NCBI RefSeq assembly: GCF_003459245.1
Contig: NZ_QRVG01000004.1
Span: 18,175 to 82,174, forward strand
Length of the DNA stretch: 64,000 nucleotides
Direction of reading: 5' to 3'
DNA from: Collinsella sp. AF23-2
Lineage (GTDB): Bacteria > Actinomycetota > Coriobacteriia > Coriobacteriales > Coriobacteriaceae
Shown piece after piece: positions 41,329 through 50,102 of this stretch. The translations under genes and the position numbers were made by a program. Numbering within the stretch: position 1 is the stretch's first letter; each line of letters opens with the position of its first letter. The notes under the pieces are model-generated. The model did not search any database, was not told the origin of the DNA, and saw only the letters and a program-made list of their open reading frames with translations.

Positions 41329-41516
41329 ACGGCGTCGACAAGCTAGTCCAGAAGAAACTGATGGAAGCCGCACGCGCGGTCGTTTTCTTGGAGGGAATGA
41401 GCACGTGGCTTTGGACGAAGGTCGGTCCCGATCTCGCCGATGAAGCCGTTGTCGAGTTCGAGAGGCGCGTCTCCGCGATAGCCGAGTGTTTCGGTCTGGA
41501 CAGGGAGAACCGCTGA
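41325..41516 (+). CDS. 63-residue phage protein, unknown
   Basis: MNGVDKLVQKKLMEAARAVV start, helical throughout, overlapping both neighbours by start-stop coupling. No family recognised. Confidence 0.5.
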   Translation: MNGVDKLVQKKLMEAARAVVFLEGMSTWLWTKVGPDLADEAVVEFERRVSAIAECFGLDRENR

Positions 41517-41866
41517 TGTGCCAAGTGATGGGAATCGATATGACTGAAAACGAGATAACGCTGACGAGGGATGCCGGGTGTCCCGAGCACTACAGAGGTG
41601 ATGGGTTCATCACGTGCTCCCGTGCCATGAAGTCGGCGCTCGCCATGTGGCCTGCCGCCATGGTGCTGTGCAGCACGATGTCCATCTGGTGGTGGTGCTG
41701 CGCATTCAAGTACATGTGGAGGTGCATGGTCAAGGGCAAGACGCTCGAGTACATCGACAAGGCAATCGACTGTCTGTACAGGCTGCGCAAGGAGATCAAG
41801 CCGTGCGTGAAGTCGCAGATGAAGGCCGACCGCATTATCGTCGGCAAGAGCGTTGAAGACCGATGA
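41516..41866 (+). CDS. DUF3310-like phage protein
   Basis: 116 residues from ATG 41516 (TGATG overlap). The pattern EHYRGDGFITCSRAM ... AFKYMWRCMVKGKTLEYIDK ... AIDCLYRL follows the DUF3310 signature (HY..G.E, NAxKYxxRxxxKG, DLxKAxxYL). The segment between contains an unusual Trp/Met/Cys-rich stretch. Such proteins occur widely in phage early regions; their role (nucleotide metabolism or sensing) is unproven. Confidence 0.65.
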   Translation: MCQVMGIDMTENEITLTRDAGCPEHYRGDGFITCSRAMKSALAMWPAAMVLCSTMSIWWWCCAFKYMWRCMVKGKTLEYIDKAIDCLYRLRKEIKPCVKSQMKADRIIVGKSVEDR

Positions 41867-41897
41867 GCTCGCAAAAGAGAGGGAAAGGACAAGACAG

Positions 41898-42158
41898 ATG
41901 GCAGGACATGAGACCGTGCGCTCGACCGACCTGAGCGCACTCCAGGGCATCTTCTTCGAGGAGCTGGACAACTTGATGTCGCTCGACATCAGCGGCGATG
42001 ACGAGGCGATCGAGCGCGAGATCAACCGCGCGAAGGCGGTGTCCGATGTGGGCGCACGCGCCATCGAGAACGCGAACACCGCCGTGGTCATCATCCGCGC
42101 ACGCTCCGAGATGGCCGGCGCGAAGCTCGCGAGCGTCCCCGCGATGCTGAAGGCCTAA
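41898..42158 (+). CDS. 86-residue phage protein, unknown
   Basis: MAGHETVRSTDLSALQGIFF, then ELDNLMSLDISGDDEAIE and helical C-terminus. ATG 41898 has AAAGGA upstream; an in-frame TTG at 41853 would add 15 residues. This resembles small conserved proteins of Gram-positive phage replication regions, without a known function. Confidence 0.5.
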   Translation: MAGHETVRSTDLSALQGIFFEELDNLMSLDISGDDEAIEREINRAKAVSDVGARAIENANTAVVIIRARSEMAGAKLASVPAMLKA

Positions 42159-42163
42159 AGACG

Positions 42164-43183
42164 ATGAGCAGGGTCATGACGAAGGCGGAACATGCGTGGC
42201 TTCTCGACATGGCTCCGCGATTCCGCTCATGGGACGATCTTCTCGCCTCGTTCGAGTGTGCTTTCGGCTACCGACCGAAGCGCGAGACGGCACAGAGCTA
42301 TACGTCCAGGCACGGCGTGAAGCTGATGAGCACCACCGTCCGCTGGCTGGAGCATCCGGAGTTTGACGAGTTCCTGCGTGAATTCGTTCCCGGTCACAGC
42401 CAGGGCGAGATCATCGACGAGTTCGATAAAAGGTTCGATATAAGGTTGAGGGTTACCCAGCTCAAAGACCGCGAGGCGACGCTGGGCCTGAAGCAGGGCA
42501 CGTTTGGAGGCAGGTTCGCGCCGGGCACCGTTCCGCCCAACAAGGGCAAGAAGCTGACCGACTACGTCAAGGACGAGGCGAAGCTTGCGAACATCCGCAG
42601 GTGCCAGTTCAAGAAGGGCGAGGAAGTCCACAACGAGTGTCCCATAGGAACCGAGCGCGTGAGCAGGGACGGGTATATCGAGGTCAAGGTGCCCAAGGAG
42701 GATGCCGACGACCGCCCCCACGGATGGTGGAAGCCGAAGCACCGGCTCATTTGGGAGCAGGTCAACGGTCGAAAGCTCCAGAAGGGCGAGAGCGTCATGT
42801 TCGGAGACCGCGACATGACGAACTTCGACCCCGAGAACCTCGTGATGGTCACGCAGGCGCAGCGGCTTTTCATCAACAGGCACAACATTCCCTACCACGA
42901 TGCCGAGTCGCTGCGCACCGCCGTCTCCATGGCGAAGCTGAACGAGGCGATCGTGACCGCCGAGCTGAGGCCGCGCAAGTGCCCGTGTTGCGGCAAGACA
43001 TACAGGCCGCAGTACAAGGCGCAGCGCACCTGCCGCGAGTGCCTGGACTCGGGGCGCAAGGCTAAACGCAGCTACGGCATCGCCGTGTGCGCGAAATGCG
43101 GTGCGACATTCGAGAAGCTGAGCGTGCGGGGGAAGTATTGCCCAAAGTGCAGGAAGAGGAAATTCAGAAAGGAGAAGAGCTGA
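42164..43183 (+). CDS. HNH endonuclease (free-standing, homing-type)
   Basis: 339 residues. An N-terminal HTH-like part (residues ~1-80) is followed by an HNH_3-type core: GYIEVKVPKEDA, HRLIWEQVNGRKLQKGESV, NFDPENLVMVT. A C-terminal double zinc ribbon follows (CPCCGKTYRPQYKAQRTCRE, CAKCGATF..., CPKCRKRK). It sits between small replication genes and the primase-helicase, overlapping the latter by TGATG. Such genes are often selfish insertions but may also serve packaging or competition. Confidence 0.82.
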   Translation: MSRVMTKAEHAWLLDMAPRFRSWDDLLASFECAFGYRPKRETAQSYTSRHGVKLMSTTVRWLEHPEFDEFLREFVPGHSQGEIIDEFDKRFDIRLRVTQLKDREATLGLKQGTFGGRFAPGTVPPNKGKKLTDYVKDEAKLANIRRCQFKKGEEVHNECPIGTERVSRDGYIEVKVPKEDADDRPHGWWKPKHRLIWEQVNGRKLQKGESVMFGDRDMTNFDPENLVMVTQAQRLFINRHNIPYHDAESLRTAVSMAKLNEAIVTAELRPRKCPCCGKTYRPQYKAQRTCRECLDSGRKAKRSYGIAVCAKCGATFEKLSVRGKYCPKCRKRKFRKEKS

Positions 43184-45492
43184 TGGAAGACCATAGCGAC
43201 CTTCTGGACGCGCTCTCGGCAATCGACCCGTCCACGTTGAACTACCAGGAATGGCTGGACGTCGGCATGGCGCTCCATGAGAGCGGGCTTCCGCTCGATG
43301 CCTGGGACGAGTGGAGCCGCAGGGACGCCGGCAGGTACCACGAGGGCGAGTGCGAGCGCAAATGGCGCGGATTCGGCTCGGGGCAGACCAGGGTCAAGTC
43401 GGGCACGCTCGCGAAGATGGCGACCGAGCGCGGATGGGTCCCCCCGCGCATGTCCCAGGGAATGGGCGAGGCGCTGTCGTGGGACGGCGAGATCTCGACC
43501 GCGCTCATCGACCCGTCATGGGTGGAGCCGGTCGAGCTGCCCGAGACCGACAAGGCAGGTCCCGAGGAGCTTGTCGAGTATCTCGGCCACCTGTTCGACG
43601 AGGATGATGTGGTCGGCTACGTGTGCGAGAGCTGGGACCGCGAGGGCAAGTGGCTCCCCAAGTCCAAGGGCTGCTACTCGCGCACCGCCGGCGAGCTGAT
43701 GCGCGAGCTGAAGAAGTACGGCTCCATCGAGCAGGCCCTGGGCTCATACGACGACCGCGCCGGCGCATGGATCCGCATCAACCCGCTCGACGGCAAGGGC
43801 GTGGGCAACGCGAACGTCTCCGAGTTCAAGTACGCGCTGGTCGAGTCCGACACGCTGCCCAAGGAGAAGCAGCTGGCGCTCATGCAGGAGCTTCAGCTGC
43901 CGTGCGCCGCAATCGTCGATTCCGGAAAGAAGAGCCTGCACGCCGTGGTGAAGGTCGACGCCCGCGATTACAACGAGTACCGCGACCGCGTCATGCGCCT
44001 GTACGACGTTTGCCGCAAGAACGGTCTCGACCCCGACACCCAGAACAAGAACCCGAGCCGCCTGTCGAGGATGCCCGGTGCCATGCGCTCGGGCGAGCGG
44101 CAGCGCCTCGTGAGCGGACCGTGCGGCAAGGCGTCGTGGGCCGAGTGGTGGGACTGGATGCAGGAGACGACCGACGACCTGCCCGACCCCGAGAACCTGG
44201 CATCCGAGTGGGAGAACATGCCAGAGCTCGCGCCTCCGCTCATCGACGGAGTGCTGCGCCAAGGCCACAAGATGCTTATCGCGGGGCCGTCCAAGGCGGG
44301 CAAGTCGTTCGCGCTCATCGAGCTGTGCGTGTCGCTCGCCGAGGGAAAGCCGTGGTTCGGCTGGGAGTGCGCGCAGGGGAGGGTGCTCTACGTCAACCTC
44401 GAGCTCGATTCCGCGAGCTGCCTCCATCGTTTTAAAGACGTGTACAGGGCGCTCGGTTACGCGCCCGAGAACGTCGGCAACATCGACATCTGGAACCTGC
44501 GAGGGCGCTCCGTCCCCATGGACAGGCTGGCGCCGTCGCTCATCCGCCGGGCGCTCAAGACGCGCCCCATCGCCGTGGTGATCGACCCCATCTACAAGGT
44601 CATCACGGGAGACGAGAACAGCGCCGACCAGATGGCGGCGTTCTGCAACCAGTTCGACAAGGTCGCCCAGCAGGTCGGGTGCGCCGTCATCTACTGCCAC
44701 CACCACTCCAAGGGCCTGCAGGGACAGAAGCGCTCGATGGACCGCGCGTCCGGCTCCGGCGTGTTCGCGCGAGACCCGGACGCGCTGCTGGACATGACCG
44801 CGCTCGAGCTGACGGACGAGTGCACCAAGGCGCACTACGACTGGCGCAGGCAGCACGCGATCTGGGATGCTTTCGACAGGTTTTTGCCGGAATGGCGCTC
44901 GGATGAGAAGTTCGTCGGCATCGATTCCGCCGACGATCTGCAGAAGTGGGCGAACGAGTCGGCAAACGGCGCACCCATCGAGTTGCGCCGCGAGCTCGAA
45001 TCCATCCACGAGGGCTTGCGGGAATCGTCGCGCGGATGGGCGGCGTGGCGCATCGAGGGCACGCTTCGCGAGTTCCGCAGCTTCAAGCCCAAGAACCTGT
45101 GGTTCGAGTATCCCGTTCATTTACCGGATGAGACGGGTGCCTTGGCGGACTTGAAATGCGAGGGCGAGTACGACCCGAGGGCGAGCCACTCGAAGGGTAG
45201 GGAGGCATCCCAGAAGACCTTCAAATCGGAGCAGCAGCAGAAGGTGAGCCTGATCCGTGAGGCAATGGGGCAGTGCGCCGAGGACGGGGTTGAACCGACA
45301 AGGGTCAACGTGCTCGAGCGCATCGGCGAGGTCGAGTTCAGGGGCAAACCCTTTGACATGAGGGCGCTGAAATACGCAACTGGAAACAACGCAAAATGGA
45401 GTCCATTCCGAGTAAAGGAAGGCACCGATTTGCTCTATGACAAGAACAATCAGGCGCTTGATTTCGACGGTGAAATCGACCTTTCGAACTAG
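43183..45492 (+). CDS. Primase-helicase (PriCT and RepA-like AAA domains)
   Basis: 769 residues from ATG 43183. Residues ~1-80 resemble a PriCT-2 domain (LNYQEWLDVGMALHESG ... WSRRD). Residues ~130-340 hold a primase-like core (SKGCYSRTAGELMRELKK, CAAIVDSGKKSLHAVVKVDA, NPSRLSRMPGAMR). Residues ~360-560 are a RepA-like AAA domain with Walker A GPSKAGKSFALIEL at ~367 and PIAVVIDPIY, CAVIYCHHHSKG. This is the likely replication initiator-helicase of the phage; a repeat/hairpin array follows directly. Confidence 0.85.
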   Translation: MEDHSDLLDALSAIDPSTLNYQEWLDVGMALHESGLPLDAWDEWSRRDAGRYHEGECERKWRGFGSGQTRVKSGTLAKMATERGWVPPRMSQGMGEALSWDGEISTALIDPSWVEPVELPETDKAGPEELVEYLGHLFDEDDVVGYVCESWDREGKWLPKSKGCYSRTAGELMRELKKYGSIEQALGSYDDRAGAWIRINPLDGKGVGNANVSEFKYALVESDTLPKEKQLALMQELQLPCAAIVDSGKKSLHAVVKVDARDYNEYRDRVMRLYDVCRKNGLDPDTQNKNPSRLSRMPGAMRSGERQRLVSGPCGKASWAEWWDWMQETTDDLPDPENLASEWENMPELAPPLIDGVLRQGHKMLIAGPSKAGKSFALIELCVSLAEGKPWFGWECAQGRVLYVNLELDSASCLHRFKDVYRALGYAPENVGNIDIWNLRGRSVPMDRLAPSLIRRALKTRPIAVVIDPIYKVITGDENSADQMAAFCNQFDKVAQQVGCAVIYCHHHSKGLQGQKRSMDRASGSGVFARDPDALLDMTALELTDECTKAHYDWRRQHAIWDAFDRFLPEWRSDEKFVGIDSADDLQKWANESANGAPIELRRELESIHEGLRESSRGWAAWRIEGTLREFRSFKPKNLWFEYPVHLPDETGALADLKCEGEYDPRASHSKGREASQKTFKSEQQQKVSLIREAMGQCAEDGVEPTRVNVLERIGEVEFRGKPFDMRALKYATGNNAKWSPFRVKEGTDLLYDKNNQALDFDGEIDLSN

Positions 45493-45509
45493 GTTCTGAT
45501 TTATATAAC

Positions 45510-45685
45510 CCACGGGGTACAAACCCTAGGTATTACAGGTTTGTAGGGGTACAAAAACAGGGGTACAAACCTATTACTACGTAATAGGGGTTTGTACCCT
45601 ACACCCAAGGGTGAGTACAGACACGTGCGTGCGGGCTAAAGCCGCGCCCGCACTCGTACGCGTGTGGCTAACGGTCTGTACACAC
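45510..45685. other. Candidate replication origin: iteron-like repeats and hairpins
   Basis: Repeats of GGGGTACAAACC occur at 45514-45525, 45546-45555 (partial), 45560-45571 and inverted at 45589-45599. The last two form a hairpin with 17-base arms (45561-45577 and 45581-45599, two-base bulge). To the right, GTACAGAC/GTCTGTAC (45615-45622, 45674-45681) encloses GTGCGGGC/GCCCGCAC (45629-45636, 45646-45653). The location, noncoding and just behind the primase-helicase, fits an origin. A regulatory or terminator role cannot be excluded. The rest of the 45493-45765 gap shows nothing further. Confidence 0.5.
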
Positions 45686-45765
45686 CCCCGCGGTGTAAAC
45701 GGGAATTCCGCGTTTCGCCGCTTTTCAAATTTTTCGACAACTGAATCAAACGAGAGGGGTTCGCT

Positions 45766-45888
45766 ATGAAATTCGACCCATGGACATTCGTCGGCTATCT
45801 GGTCGCGCTGGCATTGGTCGCGCTCGGGCTGCTGCTCATCCTGTGGGGCTGCCTCGCCGTGCTCGCGCAGATCAGGGGGCTGTGCTGA
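45766..45888 (+). CDS. 40-residue single-span membrane protein
   Basis: MKFDPWTFVGYLVALALVAL then LLLILWGCLAVLAQIRGLC; one strong membrane helix. GAGAGGGG lies before the ATG, and the stop overlaps the RusA start (TGATG). Unknown function. Confidence 0.55.
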   Translation: MKFDPWTFVGYLVALALVALGLLLILWGCLAVLAQIRGLC

Positions 45889-46337
45889 TGGCGGGGGAGT
45901 GGTCGGCGTTTCTCGCCATGCCCGTGCCCACCGTCACGCACAACGCCCTCGAGCCGTTCATGCGCAAGGGCAAGCCAAGTATCCGCAAGTCCGATGAGCT
46001 GAAGGAGGCCGAGGACAGGATCATCGCCCGCATTATCGCCAAGGGCGTGCCGGACAAGCCGCTCGGCGGAGCGCTGAGGCTGCACGTGACGTGGTGCTTC
46101 CACGTGACCGGCGACCACCGGCAGGGCGAGCCGCACCTCACGAAGCCGGACACCAGCAACCTGCTGAAGACGCTCGAGGACTGCCTGACCAGATGCGGGG
46201 TGATCGGGGACGACTCGTTCATCTGCTCGCACGACCTGACCAAGGGATGGTCGGACCCGCAGGGAATCTACGTCCGCGTCGAGTGCATCGGCTTCGATTC
46301 GGGGGACGGCGCCGCGACTATTGGCACAGGGAAGTAA
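45888..46337 (+). CDS. rusA: RusA-type Holliday junction resolvase
   Basis: 149 residues. The catalytic Asp cluster is visible in KPDTSNLLKTLEDCLTRCG followed by VIGDDSFI, the RusA signature. A strand resolving branched phage DNA before packaging is the expected role. It starts at an ATG overlapping the previous stop. RusA precedes HNH and terminase here, as in many siphophages. Confidence 0.88.
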   Translation: MAGEWSAFLAMPVPTVTHNALEPFMRKGKPSIRKSDELKEAEDRIIARIIAKGVPDKPLGGALRLHVTWCFHVTGDHRQGEPHLTKPDTSNLLKTLEDCLTRCGVIGDDSFICSHDLTKGWSDPQGIYVRVECIGFDSGDGAATIGTGK

Positions 46338-46357
46338 CGGGAGAAGGGACACAGGCA

Positions 46358-46669
46358 ATGGGAGGAAACAGCGCGGGCCGCGTGCAGACGCGTAGGTTCC
46401 ACAGGCTCAAGGCGGAGTTCTTCGCCAGGTGCCAGGCAGAGCGCCCGGTGTGCTGGCTCTGCGGTCAGCCCATCGACTACTCGGCCGACCCCGGCACGAC
46501 CGCCGACTCGCTGACGCTTGACCACCGCGTGCCCGTGAGCAAGCGACCTGACCTGCAGGAAGACCCGGCGAACTTCGAGCCGGCACACTTCGCGTGCAAC
46601 TCGAGACGAGGCAACGGCGAGCCGCCCGTGAGCCTGGGAGTGCTGAGCCGCAAGTGGACTGCGGACTGA
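46358..46669 (+). CDS. HNH endonuclease next to terminase
   Basis: 103 residues with CWLCGQPIDY, LTLDHRVPVSKRPDL and FACNSRRGN: a complete HNH core with a zinc-binding CxxC. Small HNH nucleases immediately before terminase genes assist DNA cleavage by cos-type packaging motors in HK97-like phages. ATG 46358 follows GGGAGAAGGG. Confidence 0.88.
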   Translation: MGGNSAGRVQTRRFHRLKAEFFARCQAERPVCWLCGQPIDYSADPGTTADSLTLDHRVPVSKRPDLQEDPANFEPAHFACNSRRGNGEPPVSLGVLSRKWTAD

Positions 46670-46683
46670 CGGGGAGGGGCGGT

Positions 46684-46774
46684 AAGCGATCTACCTGCGG
46701 GTTTGGCGGACTACCATCCGCGTGTGCCTTCTTCCTCTCTCCCCGATATTTCGATTTGGAATAACCGCAGGTAG
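46684..46774. other. Inverted repeat in the HNH-terminase gap (possible cos/packaging region)
   Basis: CTACCTGCGG (46691-46700) and CCGCAGGTAG (46765-46774) are a perfect 10-bp inverted repeat 64 bases apart. The left arm is part of a 22-base block (46684-46705) that matches 28462-28483 near attL in reverse orientation with one mismatch. The gap between HNH and the terminase small subunit is where cos sites of this phage type often lie. Confidence 0.45.
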
Positions 46775-46840
46775 AGGGGTGTTTTTGATTGATGTTCGGG
46801 GAAGATGCCCTGAAAAAGCCGGCGGACGAGGTGATTTTGG

Positions 46841-47179
46841 ATGAAGTTGGATGAACTTAAAGGCTTCTCAGAGACGTTTGAAGATGCCGTTTTGCACGCC
46901 GACTGGCTGAGAGACCAGTACGGCAATATTGCCCCGAAATTCGTGGCTACGGTCCGTCTGGGGCGGTCTTTAGCGAAGAAACTCGATAAGCTTGAGCAGC
47001 ACGACTGGATAAACGCTGCCGACAAGCCCGACACGACCACCGTGAGCCAGTACCTGAAAGTCCTGGATGCGCTGAAGCTCAACCCGAGCTGCGACAAGTC
47101 CATCAAGGCCGAGCCGCAGAGGAAGAAGACGAGCTCGCTGGCGGCATTCACATCAGGATTCAAGGTCGTGAACGGCTGA
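46841..47179 (+). CDS. Terminase small subunit (P27-like)
   Basis: 112 residues, MKLDELKGFSETFEDAVLHA start; helical with a basic Ser-rich C-terminus (RKKTSSLAAFTSGFKVVNG). Identified mainly by position before the large subunit and by size, matching P27-type small terminases that recognise the packaging site. Weak GAGGTG upstream. A 20-codon reading frame at 46792-46854 overlaps the start. Its stop overlaps terL (TGATG). Confidence 0.75.
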   Translation: MKLDELKGFSETFEDAVLHADWLRDQYGNIAPKFVATVRLGRSLAKKLDKLEQHDWINAADKPDTTTVSQYLKVLDALKLNPSCDKSIKAEPQRKKTSSLAAFTSGFKVVNG

Positions 47180-48762
47180 TGGGCGTGCTCTGCGTCAAGG
47201 TAGACGAGAAGGGCTACGCCGAGCCGCGAATCTGGACGAAGCCGCTGCGCGAGCTCACGCCCGAGACCTCGCTCGGCTTCGAGGTCATCGACTACGCCCG
47301 CGAGGTGCTCCACGTGGAGCTGCGACCTTGGCAGAAGTGGTTGCTCATCCACGCGCTCGAGCTGAACGAGGACGGCAGCTACCGCTTCAAGAAGGTCATC
47401 GTTCTCGTCGCTCGACAGAACGGCAAGACGATGCTCGCCAGCGTGCTTTCCAGCTGGTGGCTGTTCGTCGATTCGCAGCGCCATCCCGAGCGCGTGCCGC
47501 CCGTGAAGTTCAAGATCGTCGGAACCGCCCAGAACCTCGACATCGCGCGCGAGCCCTGGTCGCAGGTGCGGCTGTGGTGCAATCCCGAACCGCCAAGCGA
47601 GGCGGAATCGGAAGTCGCGATAGCCGATCTGCAGGAGGCGACCAACAAGGTCTCGGACACCAACGGCAAGGAGTACATCCAGGCGGCATCGCTGGCTCAT
47701 TACGAGATCCGCGCCGCCAAGAACGCCCGCGGCAAGCCCGCCGCCCGCGTCCTCATGGACGAGCTGCGCGAGCAGGAGAACTGGGTCGCGTGGAACGCCA
47801 CCTCGCAGACCACCAAGTCGTTCTGGAGCGGTCAGCTCTGGGGAATCTCGAACGCCGGCGATGCGAAGTCGGTCGTTCTCGCCGCCCAGCGCAAGGCCGC
47901 CCTCAAGGTGGTCGCCAGCTGGGAGAAGCTTGTCGAGAAGCGCGGCATGGATCCGTTCGAGTGGGCGGACAAGCACGACAACGCGATAGGCATCTTCGAG
48001 TGGTCGGGCCGTGACGGCTGCGAGCTCGACAGCGACGAGGACCTCCTGCAGGCGAACCCCTCGTGCGGCTACGGCGGCATGACGCTCAAGTCGCTCAAGT
48101 CCGACATCGACGGCATGACCGAGGCGTCCTTCCGCACCGAGGTGCTCTGCCAATGGGTCACGGCCGACGTGGACCCTTACGTCGACGTCGAGACATGGGA
48201 GTCGCTCACGGACAACGACAGCCGAATCCCCGAGGACGAGCGCGTCGTGCTCGCCATCGACACCAGCGAGGACCGCAAGACGACCTACATCGCGGTCGCT
48301 GGAGCGAGGGGCGACGGCCTTGATCATGTCGAGGTCATCGCTCGCCGAGACGGCAACCTGTGGGTATCGAAGTACCTCAAGTCCGTGCAGGAGGCGTGGG
48401 GCATCGACGAGGTCGCCTTGCAGTCGAAGGGATGCCCTGCGGGGGACTTCCGCGACATGCTTGAGGAAGAAGGATGGACGGTCCATGCCATCGAGGGCAG
48501 CAAGCTCGGCTCCGTAGCAGGCAGCTTCAAGGATGCGGTGCTCGACGGGACCATCCGACACACCGACCAGCCGGTCCTCACGCAGCAGCTCAAGTGCGCC
48601 GTGACGCGAAAGCTCGGCGAGGTCGATGTCTGGACGCGCAGGGCATCGCAGGGTCAGATCTCGGCGGTTGTCGCCGCGAGCGAGGCGCTCTGGGCGCTGC
48701 GCAACTGCGAGCGACCGAAGCCCAAGGCCAAGCCTTCGCCCTATCCGCTGACGATTATCTAG
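47179..48762 (+). CDS. terL: Terminase large subunit
   Basis: Packaging motor ATPase and nuclease, 527 residues. Walker A-like VARQNGKTMLASVL at residues ~77-91 and Walker B ARVLMDELREQE at ~189-200. Adenine-binding RPWQKWLLIHAL precedes motif I. The C-terminal RNase-H-like nuclease has VVLAIDTSEDRKTT and later Asp residues (KDAVLDGTIRH). Length is typical for HK97-type terminases. Confidence 0.93.
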   Translation: MGVLCVKVDEKGYAEPRIWTKPLRELTPETSLGFEVIDYAREVLHVELRPWQKWLLIHALELNEDGSYRFKKVIVLVARQNGKTMLASVLSSWWLFVDSQRHPERVPPVKFKIVGTAQNLDIAREPWSQVRLWCNPEPPSEAESEVAIADLQEATNKVSDTNGKEYIQAASLAHYEIRAAKNARGKPAARVLMDELREQENWVAWNATSQTTKSFWSGQLWGISNAGDAKSVVLAAQRKAALKVVASWEKLVEKRGMDPFEWADKHDNAIGIFEWSGRDGCELDSDEDLLQANPSCGYGGMTLKSLKSDIDGMTEASFRTEVLCQWVTADVDPYVDVETWESLTDNDSRIPEDERVVLAIDTSEDRKTTYIAVAGARGDGLDHVEVIARRDGNLWVSKYLKSVQEAWGIDEVALQSKGCPAGDFRDMLEEEGWTVHAIEGSKLGSVAGSFKDAVLDGTIRHTDQPVLTQQLKCAVTRKLGEVDVWTRRASQGQISAVVAASEALWALRNCERPKPKAKPSPYPLTII

Positions 48763-48772
48763 GAGCTGATAC

Positions 48773-50098
48773 ATGCGTTTTTCCGACCGCATCAGGGCGG
48801 CTTACGATGGCTTCACGGGCAAATCCGAGACTGCCGAGAATGCCGCCAAGCAGTCCGAGACCACCGCGCAGCACGCTGTTCCGTATGCGCCGATGGTTTC
48901 CCCCGGTCTCGCCGAGGACATCGCATTCGGCGATTACGACCGCCGCGACCTGTGGGCCGCCGAGTACAACGTGCGCATGGTGGTCGATTTCGTGGCGAGC
49001 AAGATCGCGGCGCTGCCCTTCCATGCGTACCGCGTGAAGCCGAACGGCGACCGCGAGGAGGCTCCGGACTCCGAAATCGGCAAGCTCATCGCGGACCCCA
49101 GCTACGTCGCGAACGAGACCCGTTACCGTCTCATCCACTCGCTGGTGGTCGACATGATGCTCAACGACCAGTGGCTGATGCTGCTCACGATGGACAACGA
49201 CTACGACTACCGCCTGCGCCGCATCCCGTACGGCACGTACTCCGTGCGGTACAACGCGCTCGCGGAGCCGACTGGCGTCCAGATCACGCTGCCCAACGGT
49301 CAGGTCAACTACGAGCTGCCTAACAAGAACGTCCTGCTGTCACTCGGCTACCCCGGCGCGGTCGGCAACCCCAAGCCCATGTCCGGCGCTTTGGGGCCGC
49401 TGCTCACCGAGGCGCGCGAGCTGGCGAGCTATCGCCGCTTCATCGCCCAGAACGGCGGTCGCATCCCCGCCTACGTCAAGCGACCCGCCGGTATGCCGTG
49501 GGCGAGCGAGAATGCGCGGAATGACTTCATCCAGGGTATGCGCGCCTACCGCAAGGGCGGCGGCAAGGACGGCGGCTGGCCCCTGCTCGAGGACGGCATG
49601 GAGATCGTCACGGTCGACGCTTTCAAGCCCGTCGACATGGCCGACCTCGACGCACGCGACCGTATCGGTATTGCCGTGTGCAATGCCTACCATATCTCGC
49701 CCGAGAACGTCGGTATCCGCACTGGCAACAAGTCGAGCGTGGAGGCCTACAAGGACCAGCTTTGGAACGTTGAGCTGTCGCCTTACGTCGTCCAGCTCGA
49801 GCAGCAGCTGAATCAGGTCATCCCCAAGGCGGTCGGCGAGGAGGACGTATTCATCCTCGCGAACATGGATGCGCAGCTGCGGGGTACCCCCAGCGAACAA
49901 TATAAGGCGTTGAGCACGGCCACCGGTCGCCCGTTCATGTCCCTGAATGAGGGCCGACGCAAGCTCAACCTTCCCGCCAAGGAGGACGGCGACGAGGTGA
50001 TCGTCCCGCTCAACGTCACCCAAGGCGGTCAGCCGTCCCCGCAGGACGGCGGCAATACCCAGAACGCCCAGACGGGCGCGAGCCCGAACGGGAGGTAA
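48773..50098 (+). CDS. Portal protein (HK97 family)
   Basis: 441 residues forming the dodecameric DNA gate. ADLWAAEYNVRMVVDFVASK-like N-terminus (DLWAAEYNVRMVVDFVASKI), NDQWLMLLTMDND, KDQLWNVELSPYVVQLEQQL near the C-terminus. It starts ten bases after terL with GGAGCTGAT upstream. The last ~25 residues are a disordered Gln/Asn/Gly tail. Confidence 0.92.
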   Translation: MRFSDRIRAAYDGFTGKSETAENAAKQSETTAQHAVPYAPMVSPGLAEDIAFGDYDRRDLWAAEYNVRMVVDFVASKIAALPFHAYRVKPNGDREEAPDSEIGKLIADPSYVANETRYRLIHSLVVDMMLNDQWLMLLTMDNDYDYRLRRIPYGTYSVRYNALAEPTGVQITLPNGQVNYELPNKNVLLSLGYPGAVGNPKPMSGALGPLLTEARELASYRRFIAQNGGRIPAYVKRPAGMPWASENARNDFIQGMRAYRKGGGKDGGWPLLEDGMEIVTVDAFKPVDMADLDARDRIGIAVCNAYHISPENVGIRTGNKSSVEAYKDQLWNVELSPYVVQLEQQLNQVIPKAVGEEDVFILANMDAQLRGTPSEQYKALSTATGRPFMSLNEGRRKLNLPAKEDGDEVIVPLNVTQGGQPSPQDGGNTQNAQTGASPNGR

Positions 50099-50102
50099 CT
50101 AG

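Noticed and set aside
45510..45600. CRISPR array
   Set aside because: The repeats are 10-13 bases, partly inverted and unevenly spaced, which does not fit CRISPR repeats and spacers.
46711..48792. 693-codon minus-strand frame opposite the terminase genes
   Set aside because: Antisense of terL; no motifs, and it would oppose the late operon.
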